Shown: piece by piece, positions 34,242 to 43,731 of the stretch | Numbering within the stretch: position 1 is the first letter of the stretch | How the letters are laid out: every line of letters begins with the position of its first letter | Assembly (NCBI RefSeq): GCF_947495205.1 | Contig: NZ_CANLXV010000001.1 | Coordinates: 372,001-436,000 of the forward strand | Direction: 5' to 3' | Source: an uncultured Polaribacter sp. | GTDB taxonomy: Bacteria > Bacteroidota > Bacteroidia > Flavobacteriales > Flavobacteriaceae | Length of the DNA: 64,000 nt | Notes under the pieces: generated by a model | What the model saw: only the letters and a program-made list of their open reading frames with translations | Databases searched by the model: none | Told to the model about the DNA's origin: nothing | Translations under genes and position numbers: made by a program

Positions 34242-35180
34242 TTATAAAAGTTTTGATAATATATTGATATTGTTAGGTAATCTACCTACGTTTTGTAGTT
34301 TTAAAGCTGCTAACTTTAAAGCAATTTGCAAACAATCTTCAATAGATTTTTCTTTTATGTAGGCAAATAAAAAGCCAGACCAAAAAGCATCTCCAGCGCC
34401 TGTTGTATCCATTACCTTTTCTATTTTTATAGCGGGTAATTGAATAATGTCTTTTCCTTTTTGAGAAAGTTTTACCCCTTCACTTCCTAACGTTAAGCAA
34501 ACAGTTTTTACGCCTAAATAGTGAAAGAAGTCAAAAATTTCTTGATGTGGAAGTTGTTTTTCGAAAAGACGCAACATATCATCTTCACTAATTTTTATTA
34601 ATGGATTGAATTTACAATAATTTTTAATTACTTGTAAAGCTTCTTCTTTAATGTCCCAGAGTTCTTTAGCGTAATTGATATCGATACTTAATTTGCATCC
34701 TTTTTTGTAGGCTTCTTCAGCTTTTTTAAGAATTGTTTTTTGTGCAGGATTTTTACTTAGCGCAAAACAGGTAGTATGAAAAATTTTGGTTTGAGATAAA
34801 ATTTCAGTAGTAATTTGATCTTCTGAAATGTGATAATCTGCATTTCTGTAAGGCATAAAATCTGGTGTTCCATTAGATTTTGAAACAAAAATAACACTTG
34901 TAGATTTGTTTTCTAATGTTTTAATATTTGAGGTATTAATACCAATTTCTTTTAACCTTTTAAAAATGTATTCTCCAAAACCATCATTTCCAACAGTGGA
35001 AACTAAAGTAGAGGACAAGCCCAATCTTTTGCAGTTCATAGCCACGTTTGCAGGCGAACCACCTAAATATCTGTGGTAGTCTCTAGTTTCGTTTATTAGC
35101 ACATTGTTTTGATGGCCTATAAAGTCTACTAAAACTTCTCCTATACATAAAATATCTATATTTTTAATATTATTTTTCAA
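34242..35180 (-). CDS. PfkB-family sugar kinase, probable fructokinase
   Basis: The 312-residue ribokinase-fold protein has the N-terminal signature GGSPANVAMNCKRLG and the C-terminal DTTGAGDAFWSGF with catalytic base D264. In this operon its likely task is to phosphorylate fructose released by the phosphorylase. The gene is 24 bp upstream of the GH13 gene and 10 bp downstream of the symporter. Substrate is inferred from context. Confidence 0.88.
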   Translation of the reverse strand: MKNNIKNIDILCIGEVLVDFIGHQNNVLINETRDYHRYLGGSPANVAMNCKRLGLSSTLVSTVGNDGFGEYIFKRLKEIGINTSNIKTLENKSTSVIFVSKSNGTPDFMPYRNADYHISEDQITTEILSQTKIFHTTCFALSKNPAQKTILKKAEEAYKKGCKLSIDINYAKELWDIKEEALQVIKNYCKFNPLIKISEDDMLRLFEKQLPHQEIFDFFHYLGVKTVCLTLGSEGVKLSQKGKDIIQLPAIKIEKVMDTTGAGDAFWSGFLFAYIKEKSIEDCLQIALKLAALKLQNVGRLPNNINILSKLL

Positions 35181-35190
35181 ATCTTTTTAA

Positions 35191-36492
35191 TTAATAATTT
35201 ACTTCTTTTTTACTTTTGATAAAGAGTGTAAATGTTGCACTTAATACTAATAGAACTCCTGCAAATGTGATGGCATTTCTTGGATCGTTGTTCAAGAAGG
35301 TTTTTAAAATATATCCAAAAGATAAGGTTTGGATAATCATTGGAATTACAATCATCATATTAATAATTCCCATATAAACTCCATAACGTTCTTTAGGAAT
35401 GTCTGAAACAACCATTAGATATGGAATTCCCATCATACTAGCCCAACCAATACCAAAGCCTGTTATGGCAAAGAATAACATATTCTTATTTTCGATATGT
35501 GGAAATGCCAGAAAGCCAATAGCTGCTATTAGTAAGCAAAAGGCATGTACTTTTTTGGGGCTATATTTTTTTGCAAAACCTACTAAAGCAAAGGCTACTA
35601 AAAAAGTTACAACATTATACCAACCGTTTACTAAACCAGTCCAACTTACCGCTTCACTATATGCTTCTTTATTTTCTGGTGTTACATTCCAAACAGAAAG
35701 AGCTACACTTTTAGATGAATTTTGCCAATAACAAAATAATGCATACCATTGAAATAGGTATACCAAAGCCAATTGCCACATTACTTTAGGCATATCTTTT
35801 ATGGCAGAAAAAATTTCAATAAAAGGTTCTAAAACACTTCTTTTTTCTTTTAATTTTTCTATTTCCTCTGGAGTTGGCGGTATTTCTTTTATTTTGTAAT
35901 TACTCCATAACACTGTTGCTATTGAGCAAATTGCACCTAAAAAGAATGATGCATATACCCATGTAGGTAAAGAACCTGTTGTTCCAATAAAAATTAAAGG
36001 GAAAATAAATAAAGATAAGTTTGCTAATACTTGCCCTAAACCTGTAAAGAAACTTTGCATTTGAAAGCCTAGGGGTTGTTGTTTTTCATCTAAATTATCT
36101 GCAATTAAAGCTCTATAAGGTTCCATTGCAGTGTTGTTACCTACATCTAATATCCATAATAAACCAGCTGCCATCCATAAAGAACTACTGTATGGGAAAA
36201 TGAATAAAGTTAAGCTACATAAAATGGCTCCTATTAAAAAATAGGGTTTACGTCTTCCAAACTTTGGGCTCCAAGTTTTATCACTCAAAGCTCCAATAAT
36301 AGGTTGTACTAATAGACCTGTTACTGGACCAGCAAGATGTAAAATTGGAATTTGATCTGGACTTGCACCTAAGAAATCATAAATTGGCGTTACTGCACTT
36401 TGTTGCAAGCCAAAACTATATTGAATTCCAAAAAAACCAACATTCATATTTAGTATTTGCCAAAAGCTTAGTGTGGGTTTTTTAATTTTCAT
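35191..36492 (-). CDS. MFS/GPH-type sugar symporter, SLC45/SUT-like
   Basis: The 433-residue protein has about 12 membrane segments. The loop after helix 2 reads KFGRRKPYFLIG, close to the RWGRRKPF loop of sucrose:proton symporters, and DVGNNTAMEPYRALIADNL follows in helix 4. It would bring intact disaccharide across the inner membrane for phosphorolysis. Its start overlaps the upstream thioredoxin-like gene by 11 bp. Confidence 0.88.
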   Translation of the reverse strand: MKIKKPTLSFWQILNMNVGFFGIQYSFGLQQSAVTPIYDFLGASPDQIPILHLAGPVTGLLVQPIIGALSDKTWSPKFGRRKPYFLIGAILCSLTLFIFPYSSSLWMAAGLLWILDVGNNTAMEPYRALIADNLDEKQQPLGFQMQSFFTGLGQVLANLSLFIFPLIFIGTTGSLPTWVYASFFLGAICSIATVLWSNYKIKEIPPTPEEIEKLKEKRSVLEPFIEIFSAIKDMPKVMWQLALVYLFQWYALFCYWQNSSKSVALSVWNVTPENKEAYSEAVSWTGLVNGWYNVVTFLVAFALVGFAKKYSPKKVHAFCLLIAAIGFLAFPHIENKNMLFFAITGFGIGWASMMGIPYLMVVSDIPKERYGVYMGIINMMIVIPMIIQTLSFGYILKTFLNNDPRNAITFAGVLLVLSATFTLFIKSKKEVNY

Positions 36493-36847
36493 CTTTTTCT
36501 ATTTTTTTAGCTAAAACTTTTAAAAACTCTTGTAGGTTACCTTTGTTTAAAAAAACATCTCCTTTACTATCTACTACAGGTAAACTTAAAGTATGAATAG
36601 AAATATTATTTTTTTGAAGTTTTACTAACATTTCTTGTTCCTTTATTTTATTTACATCAATATCGTAATAAGTGAAATTAATATTTTTTCCTTTCAAAAA
36701 AGTTTTTGTGTCTAAACAGCTATGGCAACTATCGCTACCATACACAATCATTTTTTGTTTTTTTGATTCTTTATTTTGATGAAAAACTTCTTGTGCTTTG
36801 GTTTGAAGTGATGTAAATAAAAGAACAATAATTATGAAATGTTTCAT
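36482..36847 (-). CDS. Exported glutaredoxin/thioredoxin-like protein
   Basis: A signal peptide (ending LQTKAQ) precedes a small thioredoxin fold with C41-x2-C44 (GSDSCHSC) and the cis-Pro segment LSLPVVDSKG. At 121 residues it would be a periplasmic disulfide or redox protein. It overlaps the symporter gene by 11 bp, so it belongs to the sugar operon even though no redox step is expected there. The C-terminal tail is Lys-rich. Confidence 0.82.
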   Translation of the reverse strand: MKHFIIIVLLFTSLQTKAQEVFHQNKESKKQKMIVYGSDSCHSCLDTKTFLKGKNINFTYYDIDVNKIKEQEMLVKLQKNNISIHTLSLPVVDSKGDVFLNKGNLQEFLKVLAKKIEKDEN

Positions 36848-36888
36848 TTTAAAATAATTTTAGAATTTAAAGATGCTTGTATTGTTTT

Positions 36889-36930
36889 AAAAAGTAGAGC
36901 CAATAAATTTATCATTAGCTCCACTTTTAG
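36889..36930 (-). terminator. Imperfect hairpin between receptor and downstream operon genes
   Basis: On the minus strand an 11-bp stem with one mismatch (AAAAGTGGAGC / GCTCTACTTTT) is followed by a short T run in the 117-bp gap after the receptor gene. It may attenuate transcription into the sugar operon. Confidence 0.45.
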
Positions 36931-36964
36931 TTCAAATTAATAAAAAGTAACAAACTTTCTTTTT

Positions 36965-39592
36965 TTAAAAACTATATTGTAATGTCATTGTGGTAGAGCG
37001 TCCAGAAATTGTTCTAGCTGCAGCTAAACCACCTGCTATATTTCCATTTCCTTCTACTTCTGTAACTCCAATGGTATCGAATAAATTGTTTGCATTAACG
37101 CTTAAAGATAATCCTTTTGTTAAGCTAACTTTAGCTACTGCATTAATGTAAGCATAACCTGGCATTACAAGGTCGTTATCATCTTGTGCAAAAGACTCAG
37201 ATGTACCTAATACTGTGATTCCTAAAAGGTGTTGTTTTTGTGCTCCAAAAGAATATGCAGGTGCAAAATTGTAAACAAAGTCTGCTTGTCTTCTTGGTTT
37301 GTTTCCTTTGTTATCACCACCATCAATTTCTGCTTTTGTATAAGTAATAGAGCCATTGATACTAAAATCTCCAAACCTGTATGCAGATTCTACCTCTAAA
37401 CCTAGAGCTTTAAAAGGATTTCCTACAGTTCTATTTAACTCGTTACTAATACCTTCATCTGTATTACTTAAAAAACCTGTAACATTTAAAACACCATTAT
37501 CTAGTCTCTTTTTTAAACCAACTTCAAATTGAGAAATCTCATCAAATTGTACATCTCCTAAGCCATCTGTACCATAGTTATTTCTATCTGCAGCTCTACC
37601 TGAAGCACCTTTACTATATCTTCCAAAAATAGCAGCACCATCATTTAATTTATAGTTTAAACCTGCAGAGAAAGAAACAAAATTATAATTGTCGCTTATA
37701 GCTTGTCCTGGGTTACCAGCAATTGTAGGTATTGTTTCTTCAAAAGGGCTAATTACACCATCACTATTATAATCAAAACCAATTAAGTCTCCATTTGCAT
37801 CTAAATTACTTAATTGACCAGAGTTTATGGTTCCGTTTACATTTACGTTTTCGAAACGAATACTACCGTCAAAATTTAATTTTTCAGAAATTTCTGCATC
37901 TACACCTACATAAGGAGAGTTTACATTATGTACTGTATTGTATTTTCTTTGACAACAGTTACCCCAAACTGGCTGCCCAAAAGAGTAAGCTCCTCCTTGA
38001 GAGAATCCATCAAAAACACCTAATCTTGCTGTTCCACCTCCTGCTACTTCAGAAATTGCAGAACTCCATTGCCATCCTATCTTTGTGTTTTGAGTTGCAG
38101 AGAACATACCAACTGTAACACCTATATTATCATTAATTGCTTTTGAAACTTTTACATCGCTAAAAAAGTTACTTAAATCTTCTATAGTTACATCAAAATA
38201 TCTAATATCTTGTGCTAGACCATTTGAAGGGTTAAATGGCGAACCATCTTGAAAGGTTAAAGCGCCAGTTGCTCCAGAAGCATCTCTTACTAAAGCTTCT
38301 ATTTCTGCTACAGTACCAACATTTGCAGTAAACGGAGCGTTCCATTGACCAGAATTATTAGAATATCTAGCTTTACCATTTACTTTCCAATTATCACCTA
38401 AGTCAAAAGAAAATTCTGCACCAAAAGAAGCACTTACAGGATTGTTACCGTCTCTAATGTCGTTTTGTGTCGGATTTCCATCGTAAACACTAAATGTATT
38501 CTGAATATTTGTAGAATGTGAACTGTCTGAAGTAATATCAAAGCCTGGTAAATTTCCAAAAGTAGGATTAGCATTTGTGCCTGTTAAACTAACTGGCATT
38601 GGTAAATACATTACAGTTCTATCATTTAAATATTTAAAATAAGTACGTACATAACCATTTTTAAATTCTTTAGTAAGGTTTGCTTTTATTTGACCGCCTT
38701 TATTTCCTTGGTAACCTATGTCTCTAGGTCCTTCACCAACTCTCATAAAACCTCCAACATGATAATATAAACCTTCTCCAATAGGAGTTCCATATTCAAA
38801 ATCTAATCTACTAGTTTGAAAATCTAAACCATAAGTTGCACCTATAGTACCACCTTCTGTTCTACCAGTTTTACTGATCAAGTTTATAATACCTGCAGGA
38901 CCATTAGATGTTTGCGTAGAAGCAGAACCACCTCTAATCGCTTCAACTCTTCCAATATTAGAATCTATACGTAAAAAGTTGTCTGCATTTCCAAAAGAAG
39001 TATCACCAAATAGCATTATAGGAAGTCCATCTTCTTGTAGTTGTAAATATCTAGAACCACCAGAAGAAACAGGCACACCACGTACATTAAAGTTTGCGTT
39101 ACCCTCACCACCAGAAGATTCAGCACGAATACCTGGCAGGCTTCTAAAAAGCTCTCCTGCTGATCTAGGTGAAGATTGTTCTATTTGTTTAATACCTACT
39201 GTAGAAACAGAAATACTTGATTCTAATTTAGATTTAGGATTTACCACACCCGTTACAATAATTTCATCTAAAGATTGTGCATTTTCTTTAATAACAATAT
39301 TTAAAGTTATATTTGAAGAATTTACGATTACTTCTTTTGTAAAGTTATCAAAACCAATGTAGGAAGCTATTAAGGTATAAGTACCATTACCTACATTATT
39401 AATTTTATAATTTCCATCAAAATCTGAGCTAGCTCCTTTTGCGGTTCCTTTTAAAAGGATGTTTACACCAGGTATTAAATTACCACTGTTGTCTTTAACA
39501 GTTCCAGAAATTGTTGACTGGGCAACAAAAGCTGTAGATGATAGCATAAGAACCATCAAAAGCAAATTTTTAAAGTTTATTTGTTTTTCCAT
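36965..39592 (-). CDS. TonB-dependent outer-membrane receptor with carboxypeptidase-like N-terminal domain
   Basis: The 875-residue protein has a signal peptide (ending FVAQ), a carboxypeptidase D regulatory-like domain (about 27-105; SGTVKDNSGNLIPGVNILL), a plug (about 115-245; FNVRGVPVSSGG, GGSASTQTSNGPAGIINLI) and a 22-strand type barrel ending in MTLQYSF. It would import sugar across the outer membrane with TonB energy. No SusD-like lipoprotein gene accompanies it. It is the first gene of the leftward sugar operon and faces the LacI gene. Confidence 0.92.
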   Translation of the reverse strand: MEKQINFKNLLLMVLMLSSTAFVAQSTISGTVKDNSGNLIPGVNILLKGTAKGASSDFDGNYKINNVGNGTYTLIASYIGFDNFTKEVIVNSSNITLNIVIKENAQSLDEIIVTGVVNPKSKLESSISVSTVGIKQIEQSSPRSAGELFRSLPGIRAESSGGEGNANFNVRGVPVSSGGSRYLQLQEDGLPIMLFGDTSFGNADNFLRIDSNIGRVEAIRGGSASTQTSNGPAGIINLISKTGRTEGGTIGATYGLDFQTSRLDFEYGTPIGEGLYYHVGGFMRVGEGPRDIGYQGNKGGQIKANLTKEFKNGYVRTYFKYLNDRTVMYLPMPVSLTGTNANPTFGNLPGFDITSDSSHSTNIQNTFSVYDGNPTQNDIRDGNNPVSASFGAEFSFDLGDNWKVNGKARYSNNSGQWNAPFTANVGTVAEIEALVRDASGATGALTFQDGSPFNPSNGLAQDIRYFDVTIEDLSNFFSDVKVSKAINDNIGVTVGMFSATQNTKIGWQWSSAISEVAGGGTARLGVFDGFSQGGAYSFGQPVWGNCCQRKYNTVHNVNSPYVGVDAEISEKLNFDGSIRFENVNVNGTINSGQLSNLDANGDLIGFDYNSDGVISPFEETIPTIAGNPGQAISDNYNFVSFSAGLNYKLNDGAAIFGRYSKGASGRAADRNNYGTDGLGDVQFDEISQFEVGLKKRLDNGVLNVTGFLSNTDEGISNELNRTVGNPFKALGLEVESAYRFGDFSINGSITYTKAEIDGGDNKGNKPRRQADFVYNFAPAYSFGAQKQHLLGITVLGTSESFAQDDNDLVMPGYAYINAVAKVSLTKGLSLSVNANNLFDTIGVTEVEGNGNIAGGLAAARTISGRSTTMTLQYSF

Positions 39593-39631
39593 TTTAATAT
39601 GAATTTAATAATAAAGTTAGTTATTTTTTAT

Positions 39632-39639
39632 CAAATGTA
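39632..39639 (-). promoter_or_regulatory. -7 element TACATTTG of the receptor/sugar operon
   Basis: On the minus strand an exact TANNTTTG lies 40 bp before the receptor ATG. A weak TTTA sits 22 bp further upstream at 39662-39665. The operator palindromes begin 32 bp upstream of this element. Confidence 0.6.
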
Positions 39640-39670
39640 TTTTTATTGGTTTTTAAATTATTAAATAAAT

Positions 39671-39708
39671 AAATCGAAAACGTTTTCGATTTTCCGAAAA
39701 CGTTTTCG
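39671..39708. promoter_or_regulatory. Twin LacI-type palindromic operators
   Basis: A perfect 22-bp palindrome AAATCGAAAACGTTTTCGAT(TT) spans 39671-39692, and a second copy of its 14-bp core CGAAAACGTTTTCG spans 39695-39708. Centres are exactly 20 bp apart, about two helical turns. The CG-centred symmetry is typical of LacI-family sites. They lie between the receptor and the lacI-like gene, so control of both is likely. Confidence 0.88.
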
Positions 39709-39723
39709 ATTAAGATAATTTAC

Positions 39724-39731
39724 TATATTTA
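39724..39731 (+). promoter_or_regulatory. Possible -7 element TATATTTA of the LacI-type gene
   Basis: One mismatch to TANNTTTG, 43 bp before the ATG. Its expected -33 position falls inside the second operator, which would fit autoregulation. Confidence 0.4.
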
Positions 39732-39774
39732 CAGGATAAAATAGCAAAGTTTAATTCTATAAAAGTAAGATATT

Positions 39775-40791
39775 ATGGTTACACTAAAACAAATAGCAGA
39801 AGAATTGGGTATTTCTATAACTACAGTATCTAAAGCACTTAAAGAATATCCTGATGTTAGTAAAAAAACCAGAAAGTTGGTTCGTGAAACTGCTGCTATG
39901 TTAAATTATAAACCCAATTCTTTTGCTGTAAATTTAAGAACTAAAGAATCTAAAACTATTGGTTTAATAATACCTGAAATTGTACATCATTTTTTTTCTA
40001 GTGTTATTAAGGGGATTATTTCTCAAGCAGAAAAAAAAGGATATTTGGTAATTACACTTCAATCTAACGAGTCTTATGAGTTAGAAAAAAAACAGATAGA
40101 TTTATTAATAAGTAAAAGAGTTGATGGTATTTTAATTTCTTTAGCAAATGGTACTGCAGATTATAAACATATATCTGAAGTATTAAATCAAGAAACACCT
40201 TTAGTGATGTTTGATAAAATTGCGAAAGTTATAAAATGTTCTAAAGTAACCATAGACGATAGAAAGGCAGCTTACAAAGCCACACAATATTTGATTGACA
40301 TTGGATGTAAAAGAATTGCGCATTTTAGAGGGCCATTATTGCCTCAAAATTCAATTGATCGTTTTTTAGGTTACAAGCAGGCTTTAACTGATAACAATAT
40401 AATTTATGATTCCTCTTTGGTATATCTCTTAAATGATATGAGTTTTGATGAAGGAAAGTTTTATGCCAATCAACTTTTAAAAGATCATTCAGATGTAGAT
40501 GGTATATTTATCAATACAGATTTAGTAGCTATTGGAGCCATATCAGAATTCAATAATCAAGGTATTAAAGTACCAGAACAAATAAATGTAATTGGTTTTA
40601 GCAATTGGTTTATGGCATCTGTAATTTCTCCATCTTTAACTACTATAAATCAACCTGGATTTGAAATGGGTAAAAACGCTTTTAAATTACTTTATAAAGA
40701 AATAAAAGATAAAAAAAAGAAGAAAGTTATTAATTATAAAAATATTGTTCTTGAGACAGATTTAATTATCAGAGAATCTACTAAAAGCTAA
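39775..40791 (+). CDS. LacI/GalR-family transcriptional regulator
   Basis: The 338-residue protein has the LacI headpiece (TLKQIAEELGISITTVSKALKEYPDVSKKTR; hinge helix YKPNSFAVNLRT) and a periplasmic-binding-like effector domain (about 60-335, GLIIPEIVHHFFSSVIKGI). It is divergent from the sugar operon and separated from it by the twin operators. The effector is probably the imported sugar or a phosphorylated product. Whether it represses or activates is open because the operators lie upstream of the receptor's -7 element. Confidence 0.93.
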   Translation: MVTLKQIAEELGISITTVSKALKEYPDVSKKTRKLVRETAAMLNYKPNSFAVNLRTKESKTIGLIIPEIVHHFFSSVIKGIISQAEKKGYLVITLQSNESYELEKKQIDLLISKRVDGILISLANGTADYKHISEVLNQETPLVMFDKIAKVIKCSKVTIDDRKAAYKATQYLIDIGCKRIAHFRGPLLPQNSIDRFLGYKQALTDNNIIYDSSLVYLLNDMSFDEGKFYANQLLKDHSDVDGIFINTDLVAIGAISEFNNQGIKVPEQINVIGFSNWFMASVISPSLTTINQPGFEMGKNAFKLLYKEIKDKKKKKVINYKNIVLETDLIIRESTKS

Positions 40792-40843
40792 TGATATAAA
40801 TTTCTAGTAAAAAAACACTTTTTTATAAAGGTAAATAATACCA

Positions 40844-40874
40844 TTGCTTTAACATTTTTTAAACTTTAATTTTG
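40844..40874 (+). promoter_or_regulatory. Promoter TTG-N20-TAATTTTG
   Basis: TTG at 40844-40846 and TAATTTTG at 40867-40874 match the flavobacterial consensus. Transcription should start near 40880, which supports the ATG at 40918 over an in-frame ATG at 40888 as start of the next gene. Confidence 0.65.
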
Positions 40875-40917
40875 CGTTATAAATTTTATGTTTGTTATCA
40901 ATCATCAAAACCAACGC

Positions 40918-43380
40918 ATGAAAAATAAATTGCTGCTCTTTTTCTTACTCTTTACCTCCATTTTTTTAGCACAAGTAAAAGGAAAAATTACAGATGTAAA
41001 AAATGAACCTTTGTCTTTTGTAAGCGTCTATTTAGACAAATCTATAACAGGTACAACTTCTAATGACGATGGAGAATATATTTTAAATTTAAATAAATTA
41101 GGAAAACATACTTTAGTTTTTCAGTTCTTGGGCTTTAAAACATTAAAAAAAGAAATAAATATTACCTCTTTTCCTTTTGAATTGAATGTTGTTTTAGTTG
41201 AAGAAAGTGTTGCTTTAAACACCATTACAGTTTCTACTAAAGAGAATCCTGCCAATATAATTATTAGAAAGGTTTTAGAAAATAAAGAAAAAAATACCGA
41301 TAAATTTGCCAATTATACTGCCAGATTTTACTCTAGAGGTTTAACAAGAATTAAAGATGCACCAGAAAAATTTTTCGGACAATCTACAGGAGATTTTGGT
41401 GGCGGTTTAGACTCTACCAGAAGTGGTATCATTTATTTATCAGAAACGTTTTCTAACATTTCGTTTCAGAAAAAACCCAAAAAATTTAAAGAAAAAATTA
41501 TAGCATCTAAAGTTTCTGGAGAAGACAATGGTATTAGTTTTAACAGGGCAGAAGATTCTAATATAGATTTGTACCAAAATAGTATTGAAGTTTTTAACGA
41601 TTTGGTTTCACCAATTTCTAGCAATGCTTTTAACTATTATAAATACAAATTGGTAGGTGTTTTTTATGAGAAAAGTGGTAAACTAATCAATAAAATAAAA
41701 TTGCTGCCAAAACGTAAAAACGATCGGGTTTTTAGTGGGTTTTTATATATTGTAGAAGATGATTGGGCTTTGTATGGTTGCGATTTAAAAACAAACGGCG
41801 CACAAGTTAATATTCCTATTGTAAATGAATTAAAACTAAAACAGGGTTATAATTATGCAGAAGAAATAAATGCTTGGGTTCTAATTAGCCAAAGTATAGA
41901 TTTTGATATTTCTATTTTTGGGTTTAAACCCAATGGAAAGTTTTCTTATGCGTATTCAGATTATAATTTTAAACCCAATTTTACTCCAAAAACGTTTACT
42001 AATGAAATTCTTTCTTTCGAAAAAAATGCAACAAAAAAAGACACGGTTTTTTGGAACAAGCTAAGACCTGTACCTTTAACTAATGAAGAGGTTGCAGACT
42101 ACAAGGTAAAAGACAGCATTAAAATATTAAAAAAGTCTAAAAAATATTTAGATTCTACAGATGTTAAGAGTAATAAATTCGCTTGGTCGGATCCGTTTAC
42201 AGGTTATACGCATAATAATTCTTATAAAAACCGTTCTTTTTCTTACAATGGGCCTTTATTACAAACAGGTTTTAATACCGTGCAAGGTGCATATACATCT
42301 ATTGGTTTTAGCTATTTTAATGCTTTAAATAAAGAAGGAAAATGGTGGAGTTCTGGAGTAGATTTTAATTATGGTTTTTCTGATAAACGATTAAGACCTA
42401 CTTTTTATTTTAGTAAAAAATGGGATAATTTTTCTAAACCAAGATTAACCATTTCTGGAGGTGTTACTACACAACAATTTAATGGTAGAAAACCTATTTT
42501 AAGGTTAAATAACACTATTTCCTCTTTACTTTATGGATACAATTACATGAAAATATATGAAAAAGCTTTTGCGAGAGTGCGTTTTTCAGAACAAATAAAA
42601 AATGGTATTTATTTTTCTGGGTCTTTAGAATATGCTCAAAGATCGCCATTATTTAACACAACAAATTATTCTTTTGTAAAAGAAGAAAACAATAAATTTA
42701 CATCTAACAACCCTTTAAATCCTACAGATTTTGATAATCCTGCCTTTAATACGCATACTATTGCTACTTTAAATTTGGGCGCAACTTTTGTAATTGGGCA
42801 AAAATACCTTTCTTATCCAGATAGAAAAGTAAGTGTTGGCGGCAGTAAATTTCCTAGTATAAGTTTAAACTATATAAAAAGATTTGGTGCAAGCAAAAGC
42901 AATCTAAATTCAGATGTATTTATTGCAAACATAGAGCAAAATATAAATGCAGGTAATTATGGTACGTTTTCTTACCACACAAGAGCAGCTGCTTTTTTAA
43001 AGAAAAAAGATATTGCTTTTATGGATAAATTACAAGCAAACGGTAATCAATTATTATTTCCTATTGATAGGGAATTGAATAGTTTTAATTTGCTAGAATA
43101 TTATAAGATTTACACCAATGATAAGTATGCAGAAATGCATGTAGAGCACAATTTTAAAGGCGCTTTATTAAGTAGAATTCCGCTACTTAATAAATTAAAT
43201 TTTCATGTAGTTGCTGGCGGAAAAGCTTTGTTTGTGGCAGATAAAAATCCGTATACAGAATATTCTATTGGTTTGGCAAACTTAGGTTTTGGTAAATGGC
43301 GTTTTTTAAGAATGGAATATGTAAGTGCTAGATTTGGAGCAATTAAAGAAAATGGTTTTGTATTTAGATTAAACCTGTAA
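40918..43380 (+). CDS. DUF5686 outer-membrane protein with carboxypeptidase-like regulatory domain
   Basis: The 820-residue product has a signal peptide (ending TSIFLAQ), a carboxypeptidase-like beta-sandwich (about 18-105; GKITDVKNEPLSFVSVYLDKS) and a long aromatic-rich DUF5686 region predicted to form an outer-membrane barrel, ending in FVFRLNL. The family is widespread in Bacteroidota and functionally uncharacterised. It ends 6 bp before the moaD-like gene, so the two may be co-transcribed. Confidence 0.85.
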   Translation: MKNKLLLFFLLFTSIFLAQVKGKITDVKNEPLSFVSVYLDKSITGTTSNDDGEYILNLNKLGKHTLVFQFLGFKTLKKEINITSFPFELNVVLVEESVALNTITVSTKENPANIIIRKVLENKEKNTDKFANYTARFYSRGLTRIKDAPEKFFGQSTGDFGGGLDSTRSGIIYLSETFSNISFQKKPKKFKEKIIASKVSGEDNGISFNRAEDSNIDLYQNSIEVFNDLVSPISSNAFNYYKYKLVGVFYEKSGKLINKIKLLPKRKNDRVFSGFLYIVEDDWALYGCDLKTNGAQVNIPIVNELKLKQGYNYAEEINAWVLISQSIDFDISIFGFKPNGKFSYAYSDYNFKPNFTPKTFTNEILSFEKNATKKDTVFWNKLRPVPLTNEEVADYKVKDSIKILKKSKKYLDSTDVKSNKFAWSDPFTGYTHNNSYKNRSFSYNGPLLQTGFNTVQGAYTSIGFSYFNALNKEGKWWSSGVDFNYGFSDKRLRPTFYFSKKWDNFSKPRLTISGGVTTQQFNGRKPILRLNNTISSLLYGYNYMKIYEKAFARVRFSEQIKNGIYFSGSLEYAQRSPLFNTTNYSFVKEENNKFTSNNPLNPTDFDNPAFNTHTIATLNLGATFVIGQKYLSYPDRKVSVGGSKFPSISLNYIKRFGASKSNLNSDVFIANIEQNINAGNYGTFSYHTRAAAFLKKKDIAFMDKLQANGNQLLFPIDRELNSFNLLEYYKIYTNDKYAEMHVEHNFKGALLSRIPLLNKLNFHVVAGGKALFVADKNPYTEYSIGLANLGFGKWRFLRMEYVSARFGAIKENGFVFRLNL

Positions 43381-43386
43381 TTATAT

Positions 43387-43632
43387 ATGATGAAAATAAC
43401 AACACTTTTTTTTGGAATAACAACAGATTTAGTTGGGAAAACGCAATTAGAAATAGCGGTTAAAAACGAAATTGTTGTAGCAGAATTTAAAAAGTTACTT
43501 CAAGAAAAATATCCAGCATTAAAAAATATAGATTCTTATGCTATTGCTGTAAATGAAACGTATGCAGAAAACAATTTTTTGCTGAAAGAAAATGATACTG
43601 TTGCCATAATTCCGCCAGTTAGTGGAGGGTAA
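43387..43632 (+). CDS. moaD: MoaD/ThiS-family sulfur carrier, probable molybdopterin synthase small subunit
   Basis: The 81-residue ubiquitin-like protein starts with TTLFFGITTDLVGKTQLEI and ends in the Gly-Gly that becomes a thiocarboxylate (AIIPPVSGG). With MoaE it converts precursor Z to molybdopterin. The moaE gene follows at 44127, interrupted by a convergent DUF3817 gene. ThiS is less likely given the moaE neighbour. Confidence 0.88.
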   Translation: MMKITTLFFGITTDLVGKTQLEIAVKNEIVVAEFKKLLQEKYPALKNIDSYAIAVNETYAENNFLLKENDTVAIIPPVSGG

Positions 43633-43731
43633 TTCCTATCTTAATCTTCCCAAAGAAAAAAATATTGCCGAATTGAAATTTTATGTAAAATCTATGTTTT
43701 TAAGACGTGATTTAATCAATCTTAAAAAAAA

